Positions 8,654-17,059 are shown, numbered from the stretch's first letter. The stretch: DNA of 58,904 nucleotides from Rhodococcus zopfii NBRC 100606 = JCM 9919 (GCF_001895025.1 NZ_BCXI01000046.1:1-58904); one strand, 5' to 3'. The notes: a model not told the origin generated them from the sequence alone. Made by a program: numbers and translations.

Positions 8654-9969
8654 AGTCCTGCTCCTGTGTGTGCGGCTGCCACGGCCTTGGCGAGAGCATC
8701 GGCCAGCATCTCGGAGGCGTCCGTGTCGAGTTCGTGGACCGTCAGTCGAATGCGTTCGGCACCCGACTCGGTGCCGAGGGCGAAGCTGTCTCCGGTGCGG
8801 ACTATCCAGCCGCGACGCATCAGCTGCCCGGCGACGGCATGCGCGTCGGCACCGGTACTCACCCAGATATTGAGTCCATCGCCACCGGTGGCGGTGATTC
8901 CGCGGTCGCGTAGAAGTTCGACGAATCGTGTGTTCTCTCGGTGATAGTGAACGGCGGCGGCGTGGATTCGGTCCTGCACCGTCTCGTCGGTGAGCAGCGC
9001 CTGCACGGTGCGCTGGAGAAGATGGCTCACCCACTTGGTTCCGCCACTGATCTGTACGGCGAACCGATCCGCGGTACCCGGATCGCTCGCCACCAGGGCG
9101 ACGCGTAGGTCGGGACCGAGGAACTTCGATACCGACCGCACCAGCGCCCACCGCTGATGGGTGCCCGAGACGATGCTGTGGTAGCGGGCCTGGGAAAGGA
9201 GTGAGAAGTGGTCGTCCTCGATGACCAGCACGTGCGGATGGTCGGCGAGTGCGTCCTGTAGTTCCGCAGCCCGTGACGGGGTGAGGCTCACTCCGGTGGG
9301 ATTGTGGGCGCGGGGTGTGCATACGACGGCGCGGGCGCCTGCCTCCAGTGCGGAACGCAATCCGCCGGCGGTCATCCCCTCGTCGTCGACCGGGACGGGA
9401 ACAGGTCGGTAGCCGGCCCGCCGAACGGCGTTGATGCTGGTGAGGAAGCAGGGATCCTCCAGGGCGACCGCATCGCCATGGCTGAGCGCCTGGGACAGCA
9501 GCTTCTCGATCGCGTCGACAGCGCCGCTGGTAACCGTCAGGCGGAACTCGCGCGGCTGATCAGCGGCAAACTGCGACATTGCCCACGCGCCCAGCCCCGG
9601 GTCGACTGTGGACTCGCCGTACAGTACCGGTGGAGACGAGGACAGTTGCACCATCGAGGGATCGGGCAGAAGGTTCCGGTCCGGATTCCCGTGGCTGACA
9701 TCGCGCAGAACTGTGTCCGGCGCAAAGCCTTCCTCGACAAACGTCGGGGGCGGAGCGATCGATGTTCCCGCGCCCCGGTTGGTGATCGCGACACCCGCGA
9801 CGGCCAGTTGACGATAGGCGGCGACCACGGTGTTGCGGTTCACGCCGAGCGACTTCGCCAGCTCGCGGACCGGAGGCAGTCCGTCACCGGCGTGCAGCGA
9901 GCCGGAGTCCACCAGCGCACGCACGCTGCCGGCGATCTCGGCCGCCGTTCTGCCCTCGATTCGCGTCAC
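8650..9969 (-). CDS. MocR/PtsJ-type GntR-HTH regulator with aminotransferase domain
   Basis: A 439-residue transcription factor. Residues 1-75 form a GntR winged helix (LPPVRELAKSLGVNRNTVVAAY); from about 90 onward there is a fold type I aminotransferase domain with HNPTGVSL, EDDHFSLL and PLP lysine K282 in RSVSKFLGPDLR. MocR proteins use this domain to sense PLP, pyridoxal or PLP-amino-acid adducts; the S-V-S-K-x-L-G-P-D-L-R segment resembles PtsJ. The GTG start has GGAAGGA upstream. It heads the leftward array and lies back to back with yggS, 61 bases away, so control of both is likely. Confidence 0.88.
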   Translation of the reverse strand: MTRIEGRTAAEIAGSVRALVDSGSLHAGDGLPPVRELAKSLGVNRNTVVAAYRQLAVAGVAITNRGAGTSIAPPPTFVEEGFAPDTVLRDVSHGNPDRNLLPDPSMVQLSSSPPVLYGESTVDPGLGAWAMSQFAADQPREFRLTVTSGAVDAIEKLLSQALSHGDAVALEDPCFLTSINAVRRAGYRPVPVPVDDEGMTAGGLRSALEAGARAVVCTPRAHNPTGVSLTPSRAAELQDALADHPHVLVIEDDHFSLLSQARYHSIVSGTHQRWALVRSVSKFLGPDLRVALVASDPGTADRFAVQISGGTKWVSHLLQRTVQALLTDETVQDRIHAAAVHYHRENTRFVELLRDRGITATGGDGLNIWVSTGADAHAVAGQLMRRGWIVRTGDSFALGTESGAERIRLTVHELDTDASEMLADALAKAVAAAHTGAGL

Positions 9970-10030
9970 TTCGAATGTCCTTCCGCCACACCGATCATCG
10001 ATTTAGCCTAGACCATGTACTGTTTGACCT
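9970..10030. promoter_or_regulatory. Divergent promoter between the MocR regulator and yggS
   Basis: These 61 bases separate the two starts. TAGACC (10009) and TTGACC (10024) form a direct repeat with a 15-base period, the sort of head-to-tail site bound by MocR dimers. yggS has no Shine-Dalgarno sequence and may be leaderless, while the regulator has GGAAGGA. The operator assignment is inference. Confidence 0.4.
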
Positions 10031-10813
10031 ATGCCAAGTATATCCGATGCGTCGAGTGGGCCCGGGTACCCGCGGGCGGCAACGATCGACGACTTTGTGC
10101 GCAACATCGCTTCGGTGCGGGCCCGTATCGCCGCGGCCGCCGAGCGATCGGGTCGCGACACGTCCGACATCCGTTTGCTGCCGGTGAGCAAGACCGTCGG
10201 CGAGGACAGAATCCGTCTGGCGGTGCAGGCGGGATGTCGTGAACTCGGTGAGAACAAGGTGCAGGAAGCCAAACGCAAGCAGGGGAACCTTGCCGACCTC
10301 GACGTTCGATGGTCGGTCATCGGGCACCTGCAGACCAACAAGGCGCGCGATGTCGCCGCCTTCGCGGCCGAATTCCAAGCCTTGGACAGCCTGCGTGTGG
10401 CCGAGGTACTCGACCGCCGTCTCCAGGGGGTTGGGCGCTACCTCGACGTCTATGTGCAGGTCAACACCTCGGCGGAAGAGTCCAAGTACGGACTGGAACC
10501 GGCCGACGTGCCGGCTTTCCTCGCCGCACTGCCGCGCTATACGGCGCTGAGGGTCCGAGGTTTCATGACATTGGCCCTGTTCACCGCCGACACGCCCCGG
10601 GTCCGTGAGTGCTTTCGGCTTCTGCGCACCCTCCGCGACCGCGCCCGGGACGCCGATCCCGCCCTCATCGGTCCGGGGGAACTGTCGATGGGCATGTCCG
10701 GCGACTACGAGGTTGCCATCGAGGAAGGCGCGGACTGTGTTCGTGTGGGTCAGGCGATCTTCGGAGCTCGAGCCACCGCGAACGACCACTACTGGCCCAC
10801 GTCCACGGAGTGA
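10031..10813 (+). CDS. yggS: YggS/PLPBP-family pyridoxal-phosphate homeostasis protein
   Basis: A 260-residue single-domain alanine-racemase-like TIM barrel that binds PLP but has no known catalysis; the family buffers PLP and affects amino-acid pools. PLP lysine K54 is in LLPVSKTVGED, followed by ELGENKVQE, WSVIGHLQTNK, the central VQVNTSAEESKYG, and the phosphate-binding LSMGMSGDYEVAIEEGADCVRVGQAIFG. The first 20 residues precede the usual family start. Housekeeping copies sit in the dcw cluster near ftsZ; here it faces a PLP-type regulator, which suggests a second, island-specific copy. Confidence 0.92.
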   Translation: MPSISDASSGPGYPRAATIDDFVRNIASVRARIAAAAERSGRDTSDIRLLPVSKTVGEDRIRLAVQAGCRELGENKVQEAKRKQGNLADLDVRWSVIGHLQTNKARDVAAFAAEFQALDSLRVAEVLDRRLQGVGRYLDVYVQVNTSAEESKYGLEPADVPAFLAALPRYTALRVRGFMTLALFTADTPRVRECFRLLRTLRDRARDADPALIGPGELSMGMSGDYEVAIEEGADCVRVGQAIFGARATANDHYWPTSTE

Positions 10814-10982
10814 CGATCGCGAGTACCGATCGGGCGATCGATGTCCGCGCCGGCAGTGTGGACGCCCGGCACCTCCGGAAACCCGATCGGCGGACAGGAA
10901 GGCCTCGACCACCCGTCGACGATCCCGAGCTCGACCGGACCCGCTGCGTCGCGCCGGACGCGCGGTGCGGAGAATGCGGGGC

Positions 10983-11786
10983 ATGGGACGTACGGAACAC
11001 GGATATTTCACGGAGGTCGACGGCCGGTTCGTGCCGACCGAGATCGCGATCAGTCCTTGGTCGCCCGACATGATCGTCGGACCGTGCGTGTGCGGGCTGT
11101 TCGCCCGGGAACTCGAGAACCGGCACGCGGTCGAGAACTGGGTGCCGTCGCGGCTCACCGTCGACCTGTTCAAACCGGTGCGCACCGACCCGGTGACGGT
11201 CGAGACCACGCTCGTGCGCGACGGCAACCGCATCCGGGTGGCCGACGCGCAGATGCTGCAGGGCGACGACGTGGTCGCACGCGCGACCGTCGTGTACCTG
11301 CGTCCGTCGGAGCAGCCGCCCGGAACGGTGTGGACCCGCGACGAGCATCCGACGCCACCGCCGGGTCACGCGGACACCACGGCCGGTTTCGCGCCGACCT
11401 GGTTCGGCAGCGACGGCCATCCCGACGGCTGGTCGCGGAAACGGTCCGAACATCAGAACTCGAGCCGTAAACGCATGTGGGCAAGACAGTTCCCGGTCAT
11501 CCTCGGCGAGGAGACGTCGCCGTTCGTGCGAACCGCCATCGTCGGTGAGGGCACGAGCCTGGTCACCAACTGGAGCGAGCGGGGCGTCGGATTCATCAAC
11601 GCCGACCTCACGCTGACCCTGTCGCGGCTGCCGGTCGGCGCCGAGGTCGGGGTCGAGGCGGATCACCACATCGGTGCGGACGGTGTCGCCGTCGGCACGT
11701 CGGTGCTGTTCGACAGTCTCGGTCCGTTCGGCGCCGGCATGGTGGTGGCCCTGGCGAACACCCATCGGCAGGTCGACTTCGGCTGA
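10983..11786 (+). CDS. Thioesterase-superfamily protein (acyl-CoA thioesterase-like)
   Basis: A 267-residue protein with two hot-dog-like halves. The first contains WVPSRLTVDLFKPV and VETTLVRDGNRIRVADAQM, typical of TesB-type acyl-CoA thioesterases; the second contains FINADLTLTLSRLPVGAEVGVEADHHIGADGVAVGTSVLFDS. It would hydrolyse acyl-CoA or act on a bulky thioester, but no substrate is evident. ATG 10983 has GGAGA nine bases upstream and is preferred over ATG 10974, which sits almost on that site. It is a single gene between yggS and a convergent regulator. Confidence 0.75.
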   Translation: MGRTEHGYFTEVDGRFVPTEIAISPWSPDMIVGPCVCGLFARELENRHAVENWVPSRLTVDLFKPVRTDPVTVETTLVRDGNRIRVADAQMLQGDDVVARATVVYLRPSEQPPGTVWTRDEHPTPPPGHADTTAGFAPTWFGSDGHPDGWSRKRSEHQNSSRKRMWARQFPVILGEETSPFVRTAIVGEGTSLVTNWSERGVGFINADLTLTLSRLPVGAEVGVEADHHIGADGVAVGTSVLFDSLGPFGAGMVVALANTHRQVDFG

Positions 11787-11832
11787 CGGAGTGCCGTACC
11801 GACGGGACCCGCCGAGTAGCGGTGGCCTGTGC

Positions 11833-12783
11833 CTACCCGTCTTCGCCCGCAGCATCCTCGATCGCGACGGTCGCCGCGTGCAGGGTCCCGTCGCACCGGT
11901 CGCAGACCAGCCGCGGCAGGAACGGTGCCCCGCATCCCAGGTGCACCGCCTCGAGCGCGGGGCCCTCGGGCGCGTTGAACCATCGTTGTCCCCACGCGAC
12001 CATGCACGCGATCACGGGGAAGAACGCCAGGCCCTTGTCGGTGAGGTGATAGGTCACCCAATCGGCACGATCGGGATGCGGGCGCGGCGCGAGCACGTCG
12101 AGTTCGGTGAACCTCCGGAGCCGGTCGGTGACGACGGCCGGCGGTGCCCCCATCTGTTCGGCGAACTCCCCGAAGCGGGTGGCGCCCAGATGAGCGGATC
12201 CCAGCAACGCCGCCGACCAGCGGCTTCCGACCAGTTCCATGGTGTGCGGGACGACGTCCGGGGTGCGGGCCGCGCGCCCGGATCGTCGACGACCGGTCGC
12301 CGCGGGCACACACCGCGACCGGTCCCCGCTCGGTCCGGTCCGCACAGTCACGTCGTGCGCGTCGGCCGGCGCTCCGCACGCGTCGCACACGAGCCGCGGC
12401 ACGAACAACTGGCCGCACGTGGTGTGACGCCGACGCGGCAGACGCGCTCCCGCGTCGGCCGACCAGCGCTGCTCCCACGCCCACATGCTCACGAGCACCG
12501 GCCACACGCTGCGTCCGCGCGCGGTGAGCGCGTACTCGTGGCGTACCGGTTCCTGCTGGTAGGCGACCTTCTCGAACAGCCCGGCCTCGGTGAGCCGGCC
12601 CAGCCGCGCGGTCAGCACCGCGTGGGAGATGGGGCCGCGCGCGATCCAGTCGCCGTACCGGCGTGCCCCGAGCAGCGCCGAGCGCAGGATCCACAGGTTC
12701 CATTCGTCGCCGAGGACCCCGAGGGTCACCGCGAGCGCGTTGTCGCCGCCCGGTTCGAGCGTGGTGAAGGTGGGACCGGGCAC
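11833..12783 (-). CDS. Tandem HxlR-type winged-helix regulator
   Basis: A 316-residue protein made of two HxlR (MarR-like) winged helices in one chain. The first spans about 15-105 (TLGVLGDEWNLWILRSALLGARRYGDW) and the second about 180-275 (MELVGSRWSAALLGSAHLGATRFGEF). Each half is followed by a Cys pair, LVCDACG and LVCDRCDG, that could bind a metal. HxlR proteins usually dimerise, so this fusion may act as an internal dimer. It lies nine bases after the carotenoid-oxygenase gene on the same strand, which is its likely target. The start is GTG with only a weak ribosome site. Confidence 0.82.
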   Translation of the reverse strand: MPGPTFTTLEPGGDNALAVTLGVLGDEWNLWILRSALLGARRYGDWIARGPISHAVLTARLGRLTEAGLFEKVAYQQEPVRHEYALTARGRSVWPVLVSMWAWEQRWSADAGARLPRRRHTTCGQLFVPRLVCDACGAPADAHDVTVRTGPSGDRSRCVPAATGRRRSGRAARTPDVVPHTMELVGSRWSAALLGSAHLGATRFGEFAEQMGAPPAVVTDRLRRFTELDVLAPRPHPDRADWVTYHLTDKGLAFFPVIACMVAWGQRWFNAPEGPALEAVHLGCGAPFLPRLVCDRCDGTLHAATVAIEDAAGEDG

Positions 12784-12792
12784 CGGGGCAGC

Positions 12793-14307
12793 CTACAGGC
12801 CGATCGTGGTACCCGGACGGTCGTGCTCGCGCCAGCCGGGCAGCGACGAACCGGCGGCCCACGTCGAATGCGTGCCGCTCGAGATCCGCTCGGGTAGTTG
12901 CATCCGCGCGACGGGACCGTCGGCGACGTTCCGGGCATCGAACACGAGGCATTCGGAGCGGTCCTCGTTCATGTCGGTGACGAGGGTGACGAGGTAGCCG
13001 TCGTCCTCGGATGCCGACCCGATGCGCGGCGCCATCACGGTTTCGCTGCCGAACACGCCGTCGCCGAACGCGTAGCGCTCCTCGTTGCCGGTGAGCACGT
13101 CGTGCTTGACGAGGCCGTCGAACAGGAACCAGCCGGGCACGCCCGTCGCGGCGTAGGTGTAGCGGTGCGGCACCCCCGCGTGGTGCGGGTTGATCATCCC
13201 GAATTCGGTGATCGACTCGGACAGTCGTTCCTCCTTCACCTGTCCGGTGCGCAGGTTCAGCCGCCACCGGTGCAGGTGGGTGCCCATGCGGTCGAGGGCG
13301 AGGGACCGGAACAGCCGCTGGTAGATGGTGCCGGTGCCGTCGTCGGCGGGTTCGGGGTCGCTCTGGTGGAAGCCTTCGAGGACGATCTCGTCGCCGCTCT
13401 CGTAGGCGTTGGTCCAGTGCAGGACGTAGGTGGGGGCGGCGTCGAACCACACGATCTCGTCGGAGTTGCCGCGCCGCGGGATCACCCCGAGCCGCATCGG
13501 CATGTCGGGGTGGTACTTCGGCACGTACCGGCCGCGTTCGAGCAGCTGCGGCAGCCAGAACAGCGGGCAGTCGTTGAGAATCGCGTAGTTCTCGGTGAAG
13601 GCCATGTCGTGCGGCAGGCGCGGGCCGGGCAGTTCCACGTCGACGTAGTGCACCAGCCGGTTCTGCGCGTCGACGACACCGTAATGCATGTACGGCGCGT
13701 CGGTGGTGTAGTCGAAGAACAGCATCTCGCCGGTCCGCTCGTCGACCTTCGGGTGCGCGGAGACCCCCGTGGACGGGAATTCTCCGTGCCACGTGGACTT
13801 TCCGAGTGTCTCGAGGGTCGTGGGGTCCAGCCGGTACAGCTCGCCGCACTGCCAGAAGCTCGACAGCGCGACCCCGTTGTGGACGGTGATGTCGGTGCTC
13901 GATCCGTCCTTCATCCGACCGCGGGCGCCCCAGCCGTCCTGCCGGATCGAGTTCTCGGGGCGCTCGGCGATGCCCGCCCACAGGGGGCCGCCCGCCTCCT
14001 GCTCGGCGACGAATCCATCGGTGCGCACGAACCGGTTGCGGTAGAACGCCTTTCCGTCGCGAAATCCGACGGCGTGGATCATGCCGTCGCCGTCGAACGG
14101 ATGGTAGAGACCTTCGAGGGCGGGATGCGCAGGGTTTTCGGTGTTGCGCAGGTAGACGCCGTCGAGGTCGTCGGGAAGTTCGCCGACGACCGTGAGATCG
14201 TCGGCGCGCCACTCGGTGTGCTGGGGCCGCCACGGGCCGGTGCGGTAGGGGTGGTCGTCGTTCTCCGGCAGCGTGGTCAGTGCGCGTCCGAGTACTTCGA
14301 TGTCCAT
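12793..14307 (-). CDS. Carotenoid oxygenase family protein (carotenoid/stilbene cleavage dioxygenase)
   Basis: A 504-residue non-haem iron dioxygenase of the seven-bladed propeller family, which splits a double bond of carotenoids, stilbenes or phenylpropenes with O2. The four iron-binding histidines can be assigned: H185 (SAHPKVDE), H233 (LPHDMAFTEN), H297 (VLHWTNAYE) and H480 (GTHSTW). Other markers are VYLRNTENP and HPFDGDGMIHAV near 70-80. GGAGAAT precedes the ATG. The HxlR regulator follows on the same strand and a candidate operator lies about 180 bases upstream. No carotenoid biosynthesis gene is near, so an aromatic-alkene or apocarotenoid substrate is as likely. Confidence 0.9.
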   Translation of the reverse strand: MDIEVLGRALTTLPENDDHPYRTGPWRPQHTEWRADDLTVVGELPDDLDGVYLRNTENPAHPALEGLYHPFDGDGMIHAVGFRDGKAFYRNRFVRTDGFVAEQEAGGPLWAGIAERPENSIRQDGWGARGRMKDGSSTDITVHNGVALSSFWQCGELYRLDPTTLETLGKSTWHGEFPSTGVSAHPKVDERTGEMLFFDYTTDAPYMHYGVVDAQNRLVHYVDVELPGPRLPHDMAFTENYAILNDCPLFWLPQLLERGRYVPKYHPDMPMRLGVIPRRGNSDEIVWFDAAPTYVLHWTNAYESGDEIVLEGFHQSDPEPADDGTGTIYQRLFRSLALDRMGTHLHRWRLNLRTGQVKEERLSESITEFGMINPHHAGVPHRYTYAATGVPGWFLFDGLVKHDVLTGNEERYAFGDGVFGSETVMAPRIGSASEDDGYLVTLVTDMNEDRSECLVFDARNVADGPVARMQLPERISSGTHSTWAAGSSLPGWREHDRPGTTIGL

Positions 14308-14484
14308 GCGGATTCTCCCTGCGGTTCTACGATCGGTCGTTTTTCGGCAACGAAACCGGCTGTGGTGGTGGTACTTCCACCGATTTTGAGGGTCGCGGCG
14401 CGAGGGTCGCCGGATACCTGGTGGCTGCCCGCGAGCACCACGCCGTCCGCTGTCACCGCATCAGCCTCTCTCGCCGGGAAACGT

Positions 14485-14510
14485 CCTACTACAGTTAACA
14501 GAGTAATAGG
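14485..14510. promoter_or_regulatory. Candidate HxlR operator upstream of the carotenoid oxygenase
   Basis: CCTACTAC at one end and GTAATAGG at the other form an inverted repeat with one mismatch in eight, spaced by ten bases including GTTAAC. The stretch is A+T-rich against its surroundings and lies in the only sizeable gap upstream of the oxygenase-HxlR pair. Binding by the HxlR protein is inference. Confidence 0.4.
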
Positions 14511-14578
14511 GGCGCGGGCAAGCCTGCCCGTGCGCCTTTTCGGCGTCCGGGACCGCCGAGAAGGCACACGGGGGACGA

Positions 14579-15442
14579 CTACAGCAGAGCGGTGACAAGC
14601 TCCCGATACGCAGAGTTCGGGAATGTGAACGGGTCCGCGGTGAGCACCTGGATCGCGACTTCGTCGGCCCCGGCCCGGTAGTGCTCCTCGATCCCCGCGA
14701 CCACGGTGTCGAGATCGCCCCACGGAATCAGCGCGTCCATCAGCCGGTCGCTGCCGCCGCCGGCCAGATCGTCGTCGCCGTAGCCGAGGCGACGAAGGTT
14801 GTTGGTGTAGTTCGGCAGCGTCAGGTAGCCGCGCATGTACTCGTGCGCGATCGCGCGAGCGGTGTCCTCGTCGCGCTCGAGCACCACCGCGACCTCGGGT
14901 GCCAGGAGCGGGCCGTCGCCGAGGATCTCCCGGGCCTGCGCGGTGTGCTCGGCGGGCACGAAGTAGGGGTGCGCCCCGGCGGACCGCTCGGCGGACAGGG
15001 TGAGCATGCGCGGCCCGAGGGCGGCCAGCGCGCGGCGCTGCGCCGGCAACTCCGCGGCATCCAGTGCGTCGAGGTACTCGACCATGCGGCTGTACGGCTT
15101 GGTGTAGGTGTTCGCGTTCTTCGCGTCGACGACGGGCGCGTGACTCGTCCCCAGCCCGAGCAGGAAGCGACCCGGATGGTCCCGCTCGAACGTGCGGACA
15201 GCCTCGACGGTCACCGCCGGATCGGCGTGCCAGATGCTCAGGATGCCGCTGGCCACACCGAGACGTGTTGTCGCATCCAGTACCTCGCCGTAGACCGACG
15301 GCACGCCGTCCCGGAAACCACCCGATGTCCACAGCCGCGAATATCCCAGCTCGTCGAGTTCACGTGCCGCGTCCAGCGCCGCCTCCCGGGTCTGTCGGCC
15401 CAGCCAGAACGCGCCACCCCACACACTCACCTGTCGTGTCAT
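14579..15442 (-). CDS. LLM-class F420-dependent oxidoreductase
   Basis: A 287-residue luciferase-like TIM-barrel protein of the group that uses coenzyme F420 or flavin. Markers are the N-terminal QVSVWGGAFWLG, the SGILSIWHADPAV strand near 75, and RFLLGLGTSHAPVV near 100. The C-terminal half carries DTVVAGIEEHYRAGADEVAIQVL, the usual last barrel repeat. F420 is made by this group of bacteria, so F420 is the probable cofactor, but the substrate is unknown. The second LLM gene ends 26 bases upstream on the same strand, so the two are likely cotranscribed. Confidence 0.85.
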   Translation of the reverse strand: MTRQVSVWGGAFWLGRQTREAALDAARELDELGYSRLWTSGGFRDGVPSVYGEVLDATTRLGVASGILSIWHADPAVTVEAVRTFERDHPGRFLLGLGTSHAPVVDAKNANTYTKPYSRMVEYLDALDAAELPAQRRALAALGPRMLTLSAERSAGAHPYFVPAEHTAQAREILGDGPLLAPEVAVVLERDEDTARAIAHEYMRGYLTLPNYTNNLRRLGYGDDDLAGGGSDRLMDALIPWGDLDTVVAGIEEHYRAGADEVAIQVLTADPFTFPNSAYRELVTALL

Positions 15443-15468
15443 GAAACCGACAGTAGCGTCGCGACGGG

Positions 15469-16263
15469 TCAGGCGAGACCCGACAGCGGCGGCGGCGAGT
15501 TCTCGTCGCGCCAGCCGATGGCCTCGACGAGTCGAGCGAGGTCGTAGTCCGGCCCGCCGATGCCGACGGTGAACAGCGAGATCCCCGCGGCGGCGTACTC
15601 GCCGGCCTTGTCGAGGCCGGGCCACGGGACGGACCGCTCGATGTCCGGCGCGTGCCGGCCGATTTCGGCGCACCGCTGTTCGACGATCCCCCACTTCTCG
15701 ACGTGGGTGCCGAGCTCGCCGAAGCTGTGCCAGATGTTCCCGTATTTCGCGACGAGCGGCAGTGTCTTGCGACGGCCGCCCCCACCGATGAGCACCGGGA
15801 TATGGCGTGTCGGTTGGGGATTCAGCTTGCCGAGCCGCGCGGTGATACGCGGCAGATACTCGGCGAGCAGGTCGAGCCGCGAACCCTTGGTGCCGAACTC
15901 GTAGCCGTACTCCTCGTAGTCCTTCTCGAACCAGCCCGACCCGATGCCGAGGATCAGGCGCCCGCCGCTGATGTGATCGACGGTACGGGCCATGTCGGCG
16001 AGCAGATCCGGGTTGCGGTAGCCGCCTCCGGTGACGAGCGCACCGATCTCGACGCGTTCGGTCTGCTCGGCCCACGCGCCGAGCATCGTCCAGCATTCGA
16101 AATGAGCACCGTCGGGGTCGCCGCTGAGCGGGTAGAAGTGGTCCCAGTTGAACACGATGTCGACGCCGGCGTCCTCGGCGCGCAGTATGGTGTCGCGGAT
16201 GACGCCGTAGTCGGGCTGGTGCTGGGGCTGGAGTTGAAGTCCGATGCGGATGGGGCGCGTCAT
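15469..16263 (-). CDS. LLM-class F420-dependent oxidoreductase
   Basis: A 264-residue luciferase-like protein. MTRPIRIGLQLQPQ opens the barrel; NWDHFYPLSGDPDGAHFECWTMLGAWAEQTERVEIGALVTGGGYRNPDLLADMARTVD carries the family's sequence around residues 40-95, followed by GGRLILGIGSGWFEKDYEEYGYEFG. HIPVLIGGGGRRKTLPLVAKYGNIWH matches the flavin/F420 phosphate region. It is more canonical than its neighbour and only distantly related to it. It is transcribed leftward; a TetR gene ends 47 bases upstream. The substrate is unknown. Confidence 0.88.
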   Translation of the reverse strand: MTRPIRIGLQLQPQHQPDYGVIRDTILRAEDAGVDIVFNWDHFYPLSGDPDGAHFECWTMLGAWAEQTERVEIGALVTGGGYRNPDLLADMARTVDHISGGRLILGIGSGWFEKDYEEYGYEFGTKGSRLDLLAEYLPRITARLGKLNPQPTRHIPVLIGGGGRRKTLPLVAKYGNIWHSFGELGTHVEKWGIVEQRCAEIGRHAPDIERSVPWPGLDKAGEYAAAGISLFTVGIGGPDYDLARLVEAIGWRDENSPPPLSGLA

Positions 16264-16310
16264 GGCAACCACGGTAGGACCCCCGATCGTCCCACGCAGC
16301 GGAAACCGGA

Positions 16311-16946
16311 TCAGCCGGTGCGGTCGAGCGCCGCGAACTGCGGCTCGAGACCCCGGAGGAAGGATTCGAGGGCCAGTTCGAAACTGTCGTGATCGATCTC
16401 CGCGGCGTGCTCGGCGAGCCGGTGCGCGTCCGACAGGTGGGGGTAGCGGTCGTCGTAGGTGTCGCGGTCGCCGCGGAATCCGCCGGCGAACGACGCGATC
16501 GCGGCGCCGAGCACGATGTACTTCACGGATGCGCCGATGAGGGTCGCGGTGCGGGGTGGCCAGCCCGCGCGGGTCAGGCCGCCGTGCACGGCATCCGCCC
16601 GGTCGAGAGCACCGGATCGTGTGCCGGGGCTCGAGGCGAGGTACGGAACCATGTTGGGATGCGCGGCCAGCGCCGCCCGGTACGAGCGGGCCCACGTGCG
16701 CAGAGCGTCCCGCCAGTCTCCCGCTGCGAAACCGGAGACGTCGACATCGTCGGCGATGACGTTGCCGATGTCGTCGAGCAGCGCGTCCTTGGTTGCGTAG
16801 TGGGTGTAGAGCGAGGGTGCACGCACGCCGAGTTCGGTGGCGATCCGCCGCATCGAGACCTCGCCGAGGCCGTGCTCGTCGATCATGCGCAAGGTGGTGT
16901 CGCGGATGAGTTGCCGGCTCAGCAGCGGGGTCCGGGGCCGGGCCAT
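16311..16946 (-). CDS. TetR/AcrR-family regulator
   Basis: A 211-residue repressor-type protein. The N-terminal helix-turn-helix is at about 10-55 (GLGEVSMRRIATELGVRAPSLYTHYATKDALLDDI). The all-alpha ligand domain (ALRTWARSYRAALAAHPNMVPYLASSPG) fits the TetR_C branch that includes tetracycline-type and fatty-acyl sensors. It is divergent from the acyl-CoA dehydrogenase pair across 113 bases, so control of those genes, perhaps by an acyl-CoA ligand, is the natural inference. Confidence 0.88.
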   Translation of the reverse strand: MARPRTPLLSRQLIRDTTLRMIDEHGLGEVSMRRIATELGVRAPSLYTHYATKDALLDDIGNVIADDVDVSGFAAGDWRDALRTWARSYRAALAAHPNMVPYLASSPGTRSGALDRADAVHGGLTRAGWPPRTATLIGASVKYIVLGAAIASFAGGFRGDRDTYDDRYPHLSDAHRLAEHAAEIDHDSFELALESFLRGLEPQFAALDRTG

Positions 16947-17009
16947 CGTCAGCCTCCTCGATGCGGGGACCTGGACATCCTAACAGTGTACGGATTATCG
17001 TCGGGTCGA

Positions 17010-17031
17010 CGCGAAGCCGCGCGCGTTCGCG
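17010..17031. promoter_or_regulatory. Possible TetR operator in the divergent promoter
   Basis: CGCGAA and TTCGCG form an inverted repeat with a ten-base, G+C-rich spacer, midway between the TetR start and the acyl-CoA dehydrogenase start. A TAACAGTGTACGGATTA stretch beside it at 16981 supplies A+T-rich promoter-like sequence. Short G+C palindromes are common here, so support is weak. Confidence 0.25.
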
Positions 17032-17059
17032 TTCATCACCGCCGGGACGGAAGGCCACA

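Noticed and set aside
11663..14233. 856-codon open frame antisense to the carotenoid oxygenase region
   Set aside because: It is very Arg/Pro-rich with no domain, and covers genes with clear families; long antisense frames are expected at this G+C.
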